From positions 827,501 through 891,500 of the forward strand of contig NC_010730.1 in NCBI RefSeq assembly GCF_000020325.1: a DNA stretch of 64,000 bases, written 5' to 3'. This document shows positions 48,621-58,534 of this stretch, one piece after another. The notes below the pieces were generated by a model. The model was not told where the DNA came from. It did not search any database and saw only the letters and a list, made by a program, of their open reading frames with translations. Origin of the DNA: Sulfurihydrogenibium sp. YO3AOP1 (GTDB lineage Bacteria; Aquificota; Aquificia; Aquificales; Hydrogenothermaceae). The translations under genes and the position numbers were made by a program. Numbering within the stretch: the stretch's first letter is position 1; each line of letters begins with the position of its first letter.

Positions 48621-48980
48621 GGCGATTCATGAATTGCTACTATATATTATCCTATCCGATATCCCTGAAATAACATGAGATATAGGGACTTTAAGGAAAA
48701 ATAAAACAACGATTTAATACAATTAAAGCCTCCAAAACTGAGGCTTTTCTAAAATTTTTGTAAGTTTGTCTTCATTGCGTCATTTGAGGACTTTAATCTT
48801 AAGGCTCTCCTTTTTAAAAAGTGAGAGATAACAGGTAAGAAAAGTAGGAGGGAGATTCTTCGCCGGCTGCAGAATGATATATAAGTAACCGTTAACATAC
48901 AATATGTAATGGCAATTCATGAATTGCCCCCTACTTTACTTTACGTTGTCATCCCAAGGACGTAAGTTTGAAGAGCCTCC
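48621..48980. repeat. Mixed family A/B repeat block after the motility operon
   Basis: The 508-bp gap 48525-49032 has no gene. Family B palindromes lie at 48621-48638 (imperfect) and 48911-48928 (GGCAATTCATGAATTGCC). Family A arms are at 48777-48810 (decayed), 48849-48878 (inverted, CGCCGGCTGCAGAATGAT) and 48948-48980 (GTCATCCCAAGGACGTAAG...). A left terminal repeat TTTTCTAAAATTTTTGTAAG begins at about 48745, touching the terminator hairpin. Confidence 0.65.
48725..48750 (+). terminator. Intrinsic terminator-like hairpin
   Basis: AAAGCCTC (48725-48732), 7-nt loop, GAGGCTTT (48740-48747), followed by TCT. The flanks are A- and T-rich, so it could work in both directions. It lies about 200 bp after the motE-like stop. 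Confidence 0.6.
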
Positions 48981-49032
48981 TTTTTAAAACCACTAATATC
49001 TCAGCTAAGGTATTGTAATCTTACTTTCTCAT

Positions 49033-49641
49033 TTATTTTATATTCTTCAATCTTTCATACTCATCTTTTGTGTTAATACTCCAATAACTAAAAAAACTCT
49101 CATCTATCTTAGATATTTCATCTTCATACAATTTTAGGCAATTTAGCTTATTAATCCAAGACATTAAGGACTTGCTTGAATTATATATTTGCTTTGCTTT
49201 TTCTAAAATATCTTTTTTGTAAAGCGTATTTAAAGGTTGATACTTTCCATTGATTATAGGAAGAATGCAATCATAATCTGAAATTTTTTCTTTATAAAAA
49301 TCAATTAATTCTGGATTTAAAAGTGGAGTATCTACAGTAGCTATAAACACATATGGATTATTAATACTATCTGCTACTGATACAACGGCGTTTAATGGAC
49401 CATCGTAAGGATTTTTGTCTTTAATAAAAGTTATCTTATTAAGAAATTCATTAAGTTCTTTTTGATAAATTTCTTCATCTTTATTTATTGAAAGGGTAAT
49501 TTCATCGCATTTTTCATAGAGTTTTTTAACAATTATTTTTAAAAATGTTTGTCCATCAAGTTTTAAAAATGCTTTATCTTCTCCCATTCTCTTGCTTTGA
49601 CCGCCAGCAAGTAGAATGCAAGATATTTTATTCGTAGTCAT
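49033..49641 (-). CDS. mobA: Molybdenum cofactor guanylyltransferase
   Basis: 202 residues. The nucleotide-binding loop LLAGGQSKRMGEDKAFLKL (about 10-28), then DKNPYDGPLNAV (about 74-85) and the metal site VFIATVDTPLLNPEL (about 97-111) are the MobA pattern. It attaches GMP to molybdopterin to form the bis-MGD cofactor of DMSO-reductase-type enzymes, implying such oxidoreductases elsewhere in the genome. Its start overlaps the upstream cysteine synthase by 14 bp. Confidence 0.93.
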   Translation of the reverse strand: MTTNKISCILLAGGQSKRMGEDKAFLKLDGQTFLKIIVKKLYEKCDEITLSINKDEEIYQKELNEFLNKITFIKDKNPYDGPLNAVVSVADSINNPYVFIATVDTPLLNPELIDFYKEKISDYDCILPIINGKYQPLNTLYKKDILEKAKQIYNSSKSLMSWINKLNCLKLYEDEISKIDESFFSYWSINTKDEYERLKNIK

Positions 49642-50578
49642 ATAAAGCCGTTGTTAAATATTTTTCTCCACCGTCAGGACATATAAAAACTATAACACCT
49701 TCATCAATTTCTCTTGCTACTTTTATTGCTGCCTCATAAGCAGCACCGGACGATTGTCCTACAAATATTCCTTCCAATCTTGACAGCTCTCTCGCTCTTT
49801 GATATGCAATATCAGTTCCAATAAAGATAGTTCTGTCAAGCCTGTTTTCATCAAAAATACCCGGCTTTATTGAAGTTTCTATATATTTTAATCCTTCTAT
49901 GCCATGAAATGGACTATCTGGCTGAACGCCTATAACTTGAATATCCGGATTAAAGATTTTTAACCTTCTGCCAGTTCCCATCACGGTACCACCTGTTCCT
50001 ATTCCGGCAACAAAGTGAGTAATCTTTCCTTCTGTTTGATTCCAAATTTCCACTGCGGTAGAATCAAAATGTGCTTTCCAGTTTGCATCATTATTATATT
50101 GGTCTATGTAATAATATTTTTCTGGATACTTTTCAACAAGCTTTCTGACGTATATAATTGCTCCATCTGTGCTTTCAAGTGGATTTGTAAAATGGATTTT
50201 AGCTCCAAACGCTTTTATGATTCTTTTCCTTTCTTCGCTAACATTGGCTGGCATCGCAAGCTCAACTTGATATCCAAGAGCAGTTCCAACCATTGCAAGA
50301 GCAATTCCGGTATTTCCGGATGTTGCGTCTATGATAACTTTATCTTTAGTTAGTTTTCCGGAATTAATTGCTTCAACTATCATTCTTGTTGCCGGTCTGT
50401 CTTTTACAGAACCACCGGGATTATAAGATTCTAACTTTGCATAAATTTTTACATTCTTCTTTTTTATATCTTCAGGCAATGACCTGCTGAGTTCTACTAA
50501 TGGAGTGTTTCCAACAAGCTCTAATATTGATTTTCTTGTTTTTCTATAGCCTTCATCATGCTGTCCAAATATCCACAT
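49628..50578 (-). CDS. Cysteine synthase family protein (CysK/CysM-like)
   Basis: 316 residues, PLP fold type II. The PLP lysine lies in KLESYNPGGSVKDRPATRM (about 48-66); IDATSGNTGIALAMVGTALG is the substrate loop, and VAGIGTGGTVMGTGRRLK the phosphate cup. SGAAYEAAIKVARE closes the domain. It makes cysteine from O-acetylserine (or O-phosphoserine) and sulfide or thiosulfate. The N-terminus before RKSILELVGNTPL is 15 residues longer than typical (WIFGQHDEGYRK), so the start may lie slightly downstream. CysK versus CysM is not decided. Confidence 0.9.
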   Translation of the reverse strand: MWIFGQHDEGYRKTRKSILELVGNTPLVELSRSLPEDIKKKNVKIYAKLESYNPGGSVKDRPATRMIVEAINSGKLTKDKVIIDATSGNTGIALAMVGTALGYQVELAMPANVSEERKRIIKAFGAKIHFTNPLESTDGAIIYVRKLVEKYPEKYYYIDQYNNDANWKAHFDSTAVEIWNQTEGKITHFVAGIGTGGTVMGTGRRLKIFNPDIQVIGVQPDSPFHGIEGLKYIETSIKPGIFDENRLDRTIFIGTDIAYQRARELSRLEGIFVGQSSGAAYEAAIKVAREIDEGVIVFICPDGGEKYLTTALYDYE

Positions 50579-50736
50579 AAAAGCCTCTTGGTTTTTTTGT
50601 AATTATTATATCAGTTAAGACTCAGGTTAGAAATAACTAACATTTGAATATTAATTGTAAAACTAAAGAAGGTTATTAAAATGTATTTTATAATTGCAAT
50701 AATTATACATCGGGCAAAAAATCATTTTAAAAGTAT

Positions 50737-50945
50737 GGGATTCTTCGCCGGGTGCAGAATGACAGATTTTTATTTTTCCTTGTCGTCCAGCAGCGAAGTG
50801 AAGGATCTGATTTTTTAATGTTTTTTGAAAAGAAAAATAGGAGATTCTTCGCTTCGCTCAGAATGACATATAATGTTGCCCTTTCTCTGATGCTTATCAG
50901 CCAACTTTTGGTTCTCATCCTGAGGCTGTGAGCCAAAGCATCTCT
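50737..50945. repeat. Four family A arms between cysteine synthase and queF
   Basis: The 473-bp gap 50579-51051 holds no gene. Arms at 50737-50763 (inverted), 50782-50809, 50841-50867 (inverted, tip GC-TTC-GC) and 50914-50945 (CTCATCCTGAGGCTGTGAGC...) alternate in orientation, giving two facing pairs. An in-frame translation of this block is an artefact of the repeats. Confidence 0.7.
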
Positions 50946-51051
50946 TTCTTAAGTTTATAAAGATCCCTAATTTCCTATCTAATGCAATAGAATTTATTTT
51001 AATTGCGATAAGATAATCCTAATCTGATTGAAATAAAATGGTTTTGATAAA

Positions 51052-51423
51052 CTACTTATTATCTTCACTGCTTACTTTTATTATTGTTTTTACGTTTCCT
51101 CTTGGATTCCAATCTCCAATAACTTCAAGTTTTCTTGGTTTTAAAAGATTGTACAAATCTTCATAAATTTTATTGGTAGCCTCTTCATGGGATATATACT
51201 GATTTCTGTATTTGTTTAGATAAAGCTTTAAAGATTTTAATTCTACAATGTATTGGTCCGGAATGTAGATTATTTTTATTGTTGCATAATCTGGATATCC
51301 TGACCTTGGACAAAGACAAGAAAATTCAGGAAAAGTTATATCAATAGTATAATTTCTCTCCGGATATGGATTAGGCCATGGCTCTAATTTTGCTTCAAGT
51401 ATTTCTTTCTCTCCGTATTTCAT
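51052..51423 (-). CDS. queF: NADPH-dependent 7-cyano-7-deazaguanine reductase
   Basis: 123 residues, the short (type I) unimodular form. The substrate-binding Cys lies in [18 protein letters not shown] (about 31-48) and [22 protein letters not shown] (quoted as [14 protein letters not shown]) carries the family Glu and Ser/Lys positions. It reduces preQ0 to preQ1 on the way to queuosine. It starts with no gap after the polyprenyl synthase stop, so the two are co-translated although functionally unrelated. Confidence 0.95.
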   Translation of the reverse strand: MKYGEKEILEAKLEPWPNPYPERNYTIDITFPEFSCLCPRSGYPDYATIKIIYIPDQYIVELKSLKLYLNKYRNQYISHEEATNKIYEDLYNLLKPRKLEVIGDWNPRGNVKTIIKVSSEDNK

Positions 51424-52287
51424 CTAAACCTCTCTGCTAATAATATAATCAGCTAATTTAATCAAAAATTCAGAGTTTTTCAAGTCTTTTATCTCATTTT
51501 TTGCCTTTTCAACATAATCTTTTGCAATCTGTATTGACTTTTCTAATCCATACAAAGATGGATAGGTAATCTTATTTTTATCTTTATCTTTGTGTAATCT
51601 TTTTCCTGTTTTTTCTTCATCTCCGATTTCATCTAAAATATCATCCCATATCTGAAAAGCAAGACCGATATTTATTCCATAATTTTTTAATTTTAGTATC
51701 TCTTCTTCTGTAGCATCAGCTAACACACAACCAATTTGACAGCATGCAGATAAAAATTTTGCAGTTTTATTTAAATGAATAAATTCAACATCTTTAAAAT
51801 TTGGCAATATATCAGCTGCTTGACCTCCCACCATTCCATAAATTCCAACATTATGAGACAAAATATTAATTACTTTTACAATTTTTTCAGCTGATAATTT
51901 TTTATTGTTTGAAATAAGCTCAAAAGCAAATGTTAAAAGTCCATCACCGGCAAGAATTGCGATAGCTTCACCAAACACTTTATGACAGGTTGGCTTTCCT
52001 CTTCTTAAATCATCATCATCCATGGCAGGTAAATCATCATGAATTAAAGAGTAAGTATGAATAAATTCTGTTGAAATAGCTATATCTATAAAATCTTCAA
52101 CATTTACATCTTCTTTGACAGCCTTTGCACATTCAATAACTAAGATAGGTCTGATTCTTTTTCCACCCGCTTCTAAAGAATATCTCATTGCGTTAGATAA
52201 TTCTTCAGGAATGCATCTGGGAACGAATCTATCTAATTGCTTATTTATAAAGCTTGCTTTTTCTTTTAAGATATTTTTAAACTCCAT
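51424..52287 (-). CDS. ispA: Polyprenyl (farnesyl/geranylgeranyl) diphosphate synthase
   Basis: 287 residues of the trans-isoprenyl synthase family. First aspartate-rich motif in SLIHDDLPAMDDDDLRRGKP (about 84-103), an insertion-type bacterial FARM (DDLPAMDD), second motif FQIWDDILDEIGDEEKTGK (about 210-228) and the C-terminal IISREV. It condenses isopentenyl diphosphate with allylic diphosphates. Product length cannot be read reliably; FPP or GGPP is likely. Confidence 0.92.
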   Translation of the reverse strand: MEFKNILKEKASFINKQLDRFVPRCIPEELSNAMRYSLEAGGKRIRPILVIECAKAVKEDVNVEDFIDIAISTEFIHTYSLIHDDLPAMDDDDLRRGKPTCHKVFGEAIAILAGDGLLTFAFELISNNKKLSAEKIVKVINILSHNVGIYGMVGGQAADILPNFKDVEFIHLNKTAKFLSACCQIGCVLADATEEEILKLKNYGINIGLAFQIWDDILDEIGDEEKTGKRLHKDKDKNKITYPSLYGLEKSIQIAKDYVEKAKNEIKDLKNSEFLIKLADYIISREV

Positions 52288-52359
52288 AGTAAATATTATA
52301 TAACAGGTTAAGATATGCTTTGGGGGGAGAAATTAGCGATTTTTATAAAATTTAGACAA

Positions 52360-52749
52360 GGAGATCTTTCGGATTAAAGACCTTAGGCGGATGACAAAGA
52401 AACTAAAAGAGGCAATTCATGAATTGCCCGTACAGAAAAAGGTGAGAAAGTTAGAAGTGAAAAGTTATTTTTGTCATTTCTGAAGCCGGCAAAAAATCTG
52501 ATATTTTTACTGAATTTCTCACCCGACTTGACTGTTTAAACATAAACATAATAAACAATAACAACTCAAGTTGCCATCCGTAATCCTTGTTATAATGGCA
52601 AACGTAGGTATAGACCAAAAAACAAGCTTATATATTTAAGACTTAAGAATTAACATAAGATGTGAAACATGAAATTCTTATAAATTTGGGGGAAATACAC
52701 AGGTTTAGTCCTACAATTAAATCATTTATGGGCTATTCATGAATCGCTC
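52360..52749. repeat. Decayed family A arms and two family B palindromes
   Basis: The 540-bp gap 52288-52827 has no gene that I can support. Family A arms: 52360-52396 (inverted, with a 3-bp insertion in its end) and 52472-52500 (AAGCCGGCAAAAAATCTG). Family B: 52411-52428 (GGCAATTCATGAATTGCC) and 52730-52749 (GGGCTATTCATGAATCGCTC, one arm mutated). A weak ACGTGA-like run lies near 52650-52675. Confidence 0.6.
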
Positions 52750-52827
52750 CAGCGTTTACTTTTGTTCCGCTATCCTTGTTCACTCACCCACTTTTTCTTA
52801 ATACATTTTTCTCTCAGAAGTATATTT

Positions 52828-53019
52828 CTAAATTTTAACAGCTCTAAACTCTTTTTTAGAGTAATTACAGACTGGACATCTCCAAGTGTCTGGTAAATCT
52901 ACAAACTCAACGCCCGGAGAGATAAGATTAATCTCATCTCCTTTTTCCGGGTCGTATACATAGCCACAAACTCTGCATCTGTATTTGAGATTTTTTTCTT
53001 CTTTAAGATTTACCTTCAT
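52828..53019 (-). CDS. Rubredoxin
   Basis: 63 residues with the Fe(Cys)4 site: [16 protein letters not shown] (about 13-28) and [17 protein letters not shown] (about 42-58). A ten-residue charged N-terminal extension precedes it. It is a small one-electron carrier, often used in oxygen or peroxide detoxification. Overlaps the end of the iron-sulfur CCG protein by 17 bp, suggesting a shared redox role. Confidence 0.95.
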   Translation of the reverse strand: MKVNLKEEKNLKYRCRVCGYVYDPEKGDEINLISPGVEFVDLPDTWRCPVCNYSKKEFRAVKI

Positions 53020-54259
53020 TTTTTTCTTCCTCTACAAGTCTTTCTGCCAAGTATTCTGCTAAGTGCATAACTTTAACTTCTTTATAATGACCGTGCTTAT
53101 ACATACCATCTGCTAAATTTAGTACACATCCCGGACAATCACTTAAAACGTAAGTTGCCTGAGTTTTTCTTAAATCTTCTATTTTTCTTTTTTGAAGCTC
53201 AGAAGCTACTTCATAGTTAGCCACAGAGAAGTATCCGGCAAAACCGCAACACATCATAGCTTCTTCACCTTCAACGTATTGTGCGTCTTTCACATTTTTT
53301 AATACATCTCTAAATACGTTAGGGTCTGTTTTCATTGCAGTGTAAGAATGGCAAGGAAAATGAAAGCTAACTTTTTCACCGCTGCCTTTAAATACTAAAA
53401 ATCCTTCTTCTCTAAGTATTTCTGCAAAATCTTTAACTGGATATTTATACTCTTCTTTTAGAGCCCCGCCACATGTTGGACATGCAACTACGATATAATC
53501 AAACTTGTATTTATCTATTTCGTTCTTATTATGCTTCATAAGTTTATTGAATGCGTCTATCTCTCCACTGTAAAGATGTGGTGCTCCACAGCATCTTATA
53601 TCTTTTGGAACTACAACATCATAACCGGCTTTTTCCATAAGTTTTAAAACACTCTCTCCTACCTTACCTTGAAAAGCATCTATCATACAGCCTGTAAAGA
53701 ATAGCAATCTTCCTTTAGATTTTTCAGCTTTTACTTCTTTGCCTCTCAATCCAAAAGGTTTTGCAGATGGCTTAGGCATTAGTTTAGCATATTTTGGAAT
53801 ACCAACATCTATATAAACAGCATTGTATTCAGGAACTTCTTTACCTGCAAGCTTTCCGTAAGCTTCCATCAAGGTTGGTGCAAACTTCATACCTATTTTT
53901 GTAAGTGGATTTCCCATCATTCCAAGACCTTTGAAAACCACTGTCTTAAAGTAATCTTTTTTTGATTTTTCCTTTGCCATATTTCTTGCTCTAAACATAA
54001 TCTCTTTATATTCAACTTCGTTAGGACATATCCACTCACAACGGCGACACATTGCACATTGATTCCACTGGGCTGCAACTTCTTCAGTAAGTGGTAAGAT
54101 TCCATCTACAACAGCTTCAGCCAATGCAAGCCTACCTCTTGGAGAAGAACGCTCTTCTTTTACGACGCTATATGTAGGGCAAACCTGTCTGCATGCGGAA
54201 CATTTAACACATTGATGTGCCAATTCTATGGTTAATTTTGGCTCTATTAGTTCACTCAT
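53003..54259 (-). CDS. Iron-sulfur oxidoreductase subunit with two 4Fe-4S sites and CCG domains
   Basis: 418 residues. Two ferredoxin-type clusters are at the N-terminus: [15 protein letters not shown] (about 17-31) and [14 protein letters not shown] (about 68-81). Two CCG domains follow, ending in [13 protein letters not shown] (about 224) and [11 protein letters not shown] (about 342). This layout is shared by GlcF, LutA/LldE-type and HdrB/HdrD-related subunits, which pass electrons from hydroxy acids or thiols to membrane carriers. No flavin subunit lies next to it; rubredoxin overlaps downstream. Exact partner unknown. Start ATG behind GGAGAC. Confidence 0.88.
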   Translation of the reverse strand: MSELIEPKLTIELAHQCVKCSACRQVCPTYSVVKEERSSPRGRLALAEAVVDGILPLTEEVAAQWNQCAMCRRCEWICPNEVEYKEIMFRARNMAKEKSKKDYFKTVVFKGLGMMGNPLTKIGMKFAPTLMEAYGKLAGKEVPEYNAVYIDVGIPKYAKLMPKPSAKPFGLRGKEVKAEKSKGRLLFFTGCMIDAFQGKVGESVLKLMEKAGYDVVVPKDIRCCGAPHLYSGEIDAFNKLMKHNKNEIDKYKFDYIVVACPTCGGALKEEYKYPVKDFAEILREEGFLVFKGSGEKVSFHFPCHSYTAMKTDPNVFRDVLKNVKDAQYVEGEEAMMCCGFAGYFSVANYEVASELQKRKIEDLRKTQATYVLSDCPGCVLNLADGMYKHGHYKEVKVMHLAEYLAERLVEEEKNEGKS

Positions 54260-54464
54260 TGATTGTCTCCTTAAATTTTAAAGGTATATAAAATTTATAT
54301 TGGTTAATAAACATTAACAATAATGAAAATCATGTTTTTTTAAAGCCAAAATATTAATAAAGTTTAAAATTGCACAAAAAATATGCAACAATATATTTAC
54401 AATCTTTAAAATTTAATATATCTTTTATACCACAAATTTTAATTTGAAAGGAGGAAAACAAGAG

Positions 54465-54890
54465 TTGATAGGATTTGGACCCCATTTAATGGTCGATGGT
54501 TACAACGGAAATTTTGAAGCTTTGGCAAGCGTAGAGGCTGTTACTAACTTTTTAGATACTTTGCCGGCTGAAATCGGAATGACAAAAATTATGCCTCCGT
54601 ATGTGTTTAAGTATGATGGCGGAGATAAACCAGAAGACTGGGGAGTTTCAGGGTTTGTAATCATAGCAGAGAGCCACATAAGCATCCATACATTTCCGGA
54701 GAAAGGATACTTTTCAATAGATATATTCTCTTGTAAGGATTTTGATATTCCAGCAGCTTTAGAAATAATTAAATCTTTCTTTGGTACAGAAGACCTTGAA
54801 GTTCAAACAACTTCAAGAGGGACCGAGTTTCCAAGAGATATTGGCATGGCTGGAGCAATTACAGCTTCGCAAAGAAGAAGATTATATTAA
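54465..54890 (+). CDS. speD: S-adenosylmethionine decarboxylase proenzyme
   Basis: About 141 residues from TTG 54465. An in-frame TTG at 54444 would place the AAAGGAGG ribosome binding site (54447-54454) inside the gene, so the later start is right. The self-cleavage site is the Ser of [11 protein letters not shown], which yields the pyruvoyl cofactor; [12 protein letters not shown] carries the catalytic Cys. It supplies decarboxylated SAM for spermidine and longer polyamines, common in thermophiles. Divergent from the CCG gene with a 205-bp AT-rich space. A terminator follows. Confidence 0.94.
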   Translation: MIGFGPHLMVDGYNGNFEALASVEAVTNFLDTLPAEIGMTKIMPPYVFKYDGGDKPEDWGVSGFVIIAESHISIHTFPEKGYFSIDIFSCKDFDIPAALEIIKSFFGTEDLEVQTTSRGTEFPRDIGMAGAITASQRRRLY

Positions 54891-54897
54891 TAAACAT

Positions 54898-54923
54898 ACG
54901 CCGGCCTAACGGCTGGCGTTTTT
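54898..54923 (+). terminator. Intrinsic terminator of speD
   Basis: ACGCCGGCC, loop TAAC, GGCTGGCGT, then TTTTT. The 9-bp GC-rich stem contains one G.T pair. It lies 8 bp after the speD stop. Confidence 0.85.
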
Positions 54924-54992
54924 AAAAATGACTAGGAGATTTTCCGCACAACTATAAAATAACGTCTATGCTTTACTTCTAACTTCTGTAAT

Positions 54993-55268
54993 GGCAATTC
55001 ATGAATTGCCTCTACTTTCATTTTCTCTGTTATTCTTAGGACACAAGCCCAAAGGATCTATAAAATTGATGCATATTAAAATTAACTTTCCTTAGCCATC
55101 CTGCAGCTGTAAAGCCTAAGTGTCTTCTCTTTTAAAAAGTTGAGAAATTGATAGGTAAAAGGCAGAGATTCTTCACTTCGTTCAGAATGACAAATAAGAT
55201 CACCTTTCTATAGTATTTGTCATTCAACCTTTGACTGTCATCCTGAAGCCGAATGCCGAAGGATCCCC
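54993..55268. repeat. Mixed family A/B repeat block between speD and hemH
   Basis: The 657-bp gap 54891-55547 has no gene. After the terminator comes a family B palindrome at 54993-55010, then family A arms at 55030-55059 (decayed), about 55095-55130 (decayed), 55164-55191 (inverted, tip AC-TTC-GT) and 55237-55268 (GTCATCCTGAAGCCGAATGC...). The AC/GT tip at 55164 is a compensated change relative to the common GC/GC tip. From 55300 to 55490 I see only AT-rich sequence. Confidence 0.65.
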
Positions 55269-55490
55269 TTTTAAAATTTTATAAAAATCACTAATTACTT
55301 ACCCAAATAAAAGTATGAACTTTAATGTTAGCGGTAAAGCGTAAAATGCAAAGCATTTATTAAGCCAGACAAAACATATAGGCACTTGTCTTACTATAGG
55401 CGGTTAATAACTTTCACAATGTTAAGCATCTCTTTTAAACCTTATACATTCCTAATCTTTCATTTCACACCTAACTAATTTAATTTCATC

Positions 55491-55519
55491 TTGAACAAAG
55501 TAAAAATAGCCAGTATAAT
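55491..55519 (+). promoter_or_regulatory. Promoter of hemH
   Basis: TTGAAC (55491-55496), 17 nt, TATAAT (55514-55519), followed by a leader of about 22 nt and AGGAG before the ATG. Close to the sigma-70 consensus. Confidence 0.7.
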
Positions 55520-55547
55520 TTAAACTTACAAAACACAGGAGAAATCA

Positions 55548-56555
55548 ATGACAAAAGAAAAAATTGGCGTTGTACTTTTAAATATGGGTGGTCCTGACTC
55601 CTTAGATGCGATTCAGCCATTTTTATACAACTTATTTTCTGACCATGACATCATACAAATTCCAAAACCTATTCAAAAACCAGTAGCATTCTTAATTTCA
55701 AGACTTAGAGCCAAAAAAACAAAAAAATACTACGAAATAATGGGTGGAAAATCTCCACAAAAAGAACAAACGCTTCAGCAAGCCCAAAAACTCCAAGAAA
55801 AACTTGAGGAAGATTATAAAGTTGTCGTTGCAATGAGATATTGGCATCCATTCACAGAAGAAGCTTTAAACCAGCTTTTCCAAGAAAAAATAAAAAAAAT
55901 AATCTTGCTACCGCTATATCCACAGTACAGCAGAACAACCACAGGATCATCTTTCAATGAATTTGACAGAAGAGTTAAACGATACATTAACCCCGGTAAA
56001 TTTGCTGTACTATCTACACTAAAAGGGACAAAAGACCCATACTATTATTTTTCAAACATTCCCATCGCAAAAATAAACTGCTACTTTGACAATCCTTTGT
56101 ACATAAAAGCAATGGTAGAAAACATTAAAGAAAACCTGCCAGAAGATTATAAAGATTATTATTTCTTATTTACAGCCCATAGCTTGCCAGAAAAAATCAT
56201 TCTTGACGGCGACCCATACAAAAAACAAACAGAAACAACGGTTAAACTAATAATGGAGCATTTTCCAAATGTTAAATATTCCTTAGCTTATCAATCAAAA
56301 GTTGGACCTGTGAAGTGGTTAGAACCTTTTACAGACCAAGAAATTGAAAGATTAATAAAAGAAGGATATAAAAAGCTAATAGTTATACCTGTTAGCTTTG
56401 TCTCAGAACATTCAGAAACACTTTACGAGCTTGATTATCTGTATGGCAACATAGCAAAAGAGCTTGGAGCTGAAAGTTATATCAGAATACCAACTTTAAA
56501 AAGTCATCCAATGTTTATAGAAACACTAAAAGAGCTTGTGATTAAAAACTCTTAG
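55548..56555 (+). CDS. hemH: Ferrochelatase
   Basis: 335 residues. N-terminal VVLLNMGGPDSLDAIQPFLYNLFSD (quoted as VLLNMGGPDSLDAIQPFLYN), metal/porphyrin-site segments LLPLYPQYSRTTTGSS and FTAHSLPEKIILDGDPY with the catalytic His, and VIPVSFVSEHSETLYELD. It inserts Fe2+ into protoporphyrin IX to form protoheme. It is monocistronic, with its own promoter, and is followed by the repeat end and insertion-sequence nest. Confidence 0.95.
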   Translation: MTKEKIGVVLLNMGGPDSLDAIQPFLYNLFSDHDIIQIPKPIQKPVAFLISRLRAKKTKKYYEIMGGKSPQKEQTLQQAQKLQEKLEEDYKVVVAMRYWHPFTEEALNQLFQEKIKKIILLPLYPQYSRTTTGSSFNEFDRRVKRYINPGKFAVLSTLKGTKDPYYYFSNIPIAKINCYFDNPLYIKAMVENIKENLPEDYKDYYFLFTAHSLPEKIILDGDPYKKQTETTVKLIMEHFPNVKYSLAYQSKVGPVKWLEPFTDQEIERLIKEGYKKLIVIPVSFVSEHSETLYELDYLYGNIAKELGAESYIRIPTLKSHPMFIETLKELVIKNS

Positions 56556-56561
56556 GGGTGA

Positions 56562-56602
56562 GAGTGTTTCAAAATTTTTGCGAATTTACCTTTCCTTGTC
56601 AT
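56562..56602. repeat. Left end of a family A element, interrupted
   Basis: GAGAGTGTTTCAAAATTTTT at about 56564 followed by a CCTTTCCTTGTCATC segment is the usual terminal repeat and outer boundary of a family A arm. The expected CTGAGG continuation is missing, replaced by the inverted-repeat-bounded insertion that starts here. Confidence 0.65.
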
Positions 56603-56771
56603 CGTATATTAAATATACCAAAAATTTTTAAACTATAAGAGAATAAGATTTTATAATAATTATAGACATGGGAGAAAAAAGGAAGGACAGATCAAGTCAC
56701 TGTCATTGGTCTTTTAAGACCAATCAGGATGTTTTAGACCGTCCTTCCTCTACTTCCTAAAACCTGAATCA
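56598..56771. repeat. Left inverted repeat of the nest, with internal hairpin
   Basis: Contains a 68-nt hairpin (56681-56748): outer stem GGAAGGAC/GTCCTTCC and an inner stem-loop ATTGGTCTTTTAAGACCAAT (56705-56724). Matches 59006-59180 in inverse. Confidence 0.85.
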
Positions 56772-57242
56772 TGTATAGGTCATACCAGTTTGGGAAAATT
56801 CCGATTTTCTTGAATTTATAATATCACAAAAGTATGCAATAGGTGATTTTTTGTTTAAACTATGATGAGGTCTTTCTATGTTATACCATAGCATATACTC
56901 CATCATTTTTTTATTAAACTCATAAACATCTTTTAATTCATAATCTTCGTAGTACATGATAAATTCATCCTGTAATGTCCTATTCATTCTCTCTACATAT
57001 GCTTGTCCTTTTGGATATCTTGGATAGTTAAAATAATGTTTTATATCTTTTTTCTTTAATGCTTTGCTAAACTCGCCTAAGAATTCACTGCCATTATCTG
57101 TTTGTATACCTTTTATCTCAAATGGTATTGCTTTTATTAATTTCTCTAAAAAGTCCTTTGCGTTTTTACTGTTTAGCCTGCCATATGCAAAAGTAAAAGA
57201 GATTCTTGTTTTTACATCCTTGGCTACAAATATATAAACTTT
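56769..57242 (-). pseudogene. IS481/IS3-type transposase, C-terminal fragment
   Basis: Read from 57242 downward, the frame is open to the stop near 56769, although its first ATG (56987) comes late. The integrase core includes VYIFVAKDVKTRISFTFAYG, a catalytic Asp in GIQTDNGSEFLGEF, and the Glu region YPKGQAYVERMNRTLQDEF, followed by WYNIERPHHSLNKKSPI. The N-terminal helix-turn-helix and first catalytic Asp are missing; a stop in frame and the start of the IS256-like element mark the break at about 57243. Confidence 0.85.
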
Positions 57243-57297
57243 CTACCGGGAGTTAAAATAATGTTGTGTCTAAATAAAATTATAAGGAGGAATAGTA

Positions 57298-58534
57298 ATG
57301 GATAAGAAAGAATACTTTGAAAAAATATTAGACAGATCTACCGAAGAATTAGTAAAAGAACTTTTCCCAAACGGTATAACAACTCAAGAAAAGATAGGTA
57401 TAAGAAAACTTTTAGAATCTGTTGTGGAACTGATTATGAACCAAGAAAGAAATTTCTTCTTGAAAATGACGATGATAACAAAGCAAACGGGTATTATGAA
57501 AGAAGCCTAAATACTGGTTCTTTCAAGCTTAACATAAATGTTCCAAGAGATAGAAAGGGTAAATTTAGACCACAAATATTACCTGACCCTTACAAAAGAG
57601 TTGATGAAGATTATATAGACCTTCTTATGAGTTTGGTATCCAATGGATACTCAGAAAGCAAGATAGATTCTACATTAAAAAGCTTGGGCTTAAACTACTC
57701 AAAACAACATATGGATGCAATCAAAAAACAGCTTATAGAAAGACTTGAGTGGCTTTAAAACAAGAGAGCTTCCATCGGATGCATTTGTACTGTATATAGA
57801 TGCATACCACTGTGATATAAAAGAGAAAAACAAAATCAGAAAAGCTTCTGTCTATGTAGTTCTTGGAATAGATTTACAAGGAAATAAAGATATATTTGGA
57901 TTTTACACATTTTTCAGTAGTGAAAACAAAGCAGACTGGATAAAAGTATTCAATGATTTAATAGATAGAGGACTAAAAAGGATAATGCTTATAGTAAGTG
58001 ATGATTTTCCTGGAATATCAAAAGCCATAGAAACACTGTTTCCTTATACAGACCATCAGCTATGTTTAGTCCATTTACAAAGAAACGTTAGAAATCAGAT
58101 GGATAAAGAAGATTCACAAGTATTTAACAAAGAATTAAAAAACATAAAAGAAAACAGCTTAGATTATGAAGATGGATTAGAAAAATTAGATGATTTATGT
58201 AGTAGATTTAAATCTAAATATCCAAGCTTTATAAAACATATTCAATCTAACAAAGAGAGATACTTATGTTTTTTAAAAATATCCAGAAAATCTAAGAAAA
58301 CACATATACACAACAAATCCAGTTGAAAGTGTTAATAGCATGATAGAGAAGGTAAGAATAAATTTAGGTGGATATTTTCAATCTGTAGACATTCTTGAGA
58401 TAAATCTGCTTATACAGAGAGATAATTTAAAGAATGGAAAATGGAAAAAACCTATACCTGCTTTTAAAGGATCTTCTTATGAAATTTTGCAATTGTTTAA
58501 TAAAAAGTTTTCAATCCAGACACAAAATTATTGA
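57298..58534 (+). pseudogene. IS256-family (mutator-type) transposase with three frameshifts
   Basis: About 410 codons in total, the usual family length, but read in successive frames. Segment 1, 57298 to about 57458 (KEYFEKILDRSTEELVKELF); segment 2, 57459 to about 57740 (ENDDDNKANGYYERSLNTGS); segment 3, 57745 to about 58295 (ELPSDAFVLYIDAYHCDIKE and the second Asp in IMLIVSDDFPGI, then FPYTDHQLCLVHLQRNVRNQ); segment 4, to 58534 (TTNPVESVNSMIEKVRINLG with the catalytic Glu). The start has AAGGAGG. Each shift is 1-2 nt. It is dead unless these are sequencing errors. Confidence 0.88.

Noticed and set aside
50727-50936. 69-codon minus-strand frame between cysteine synthase and queF
   Set aside because: It lies wholly inside four family A hairpin arms; the open frame is produced by the repeats.
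52572-52602. TTGCCAT...ATGGCAA inverted repeat with TATAAT as a promoter
   Set aside because: The TTGCCA to TATAAT spacing is about 14 nt, too short, and no gene follows within 200 bp on that strand.
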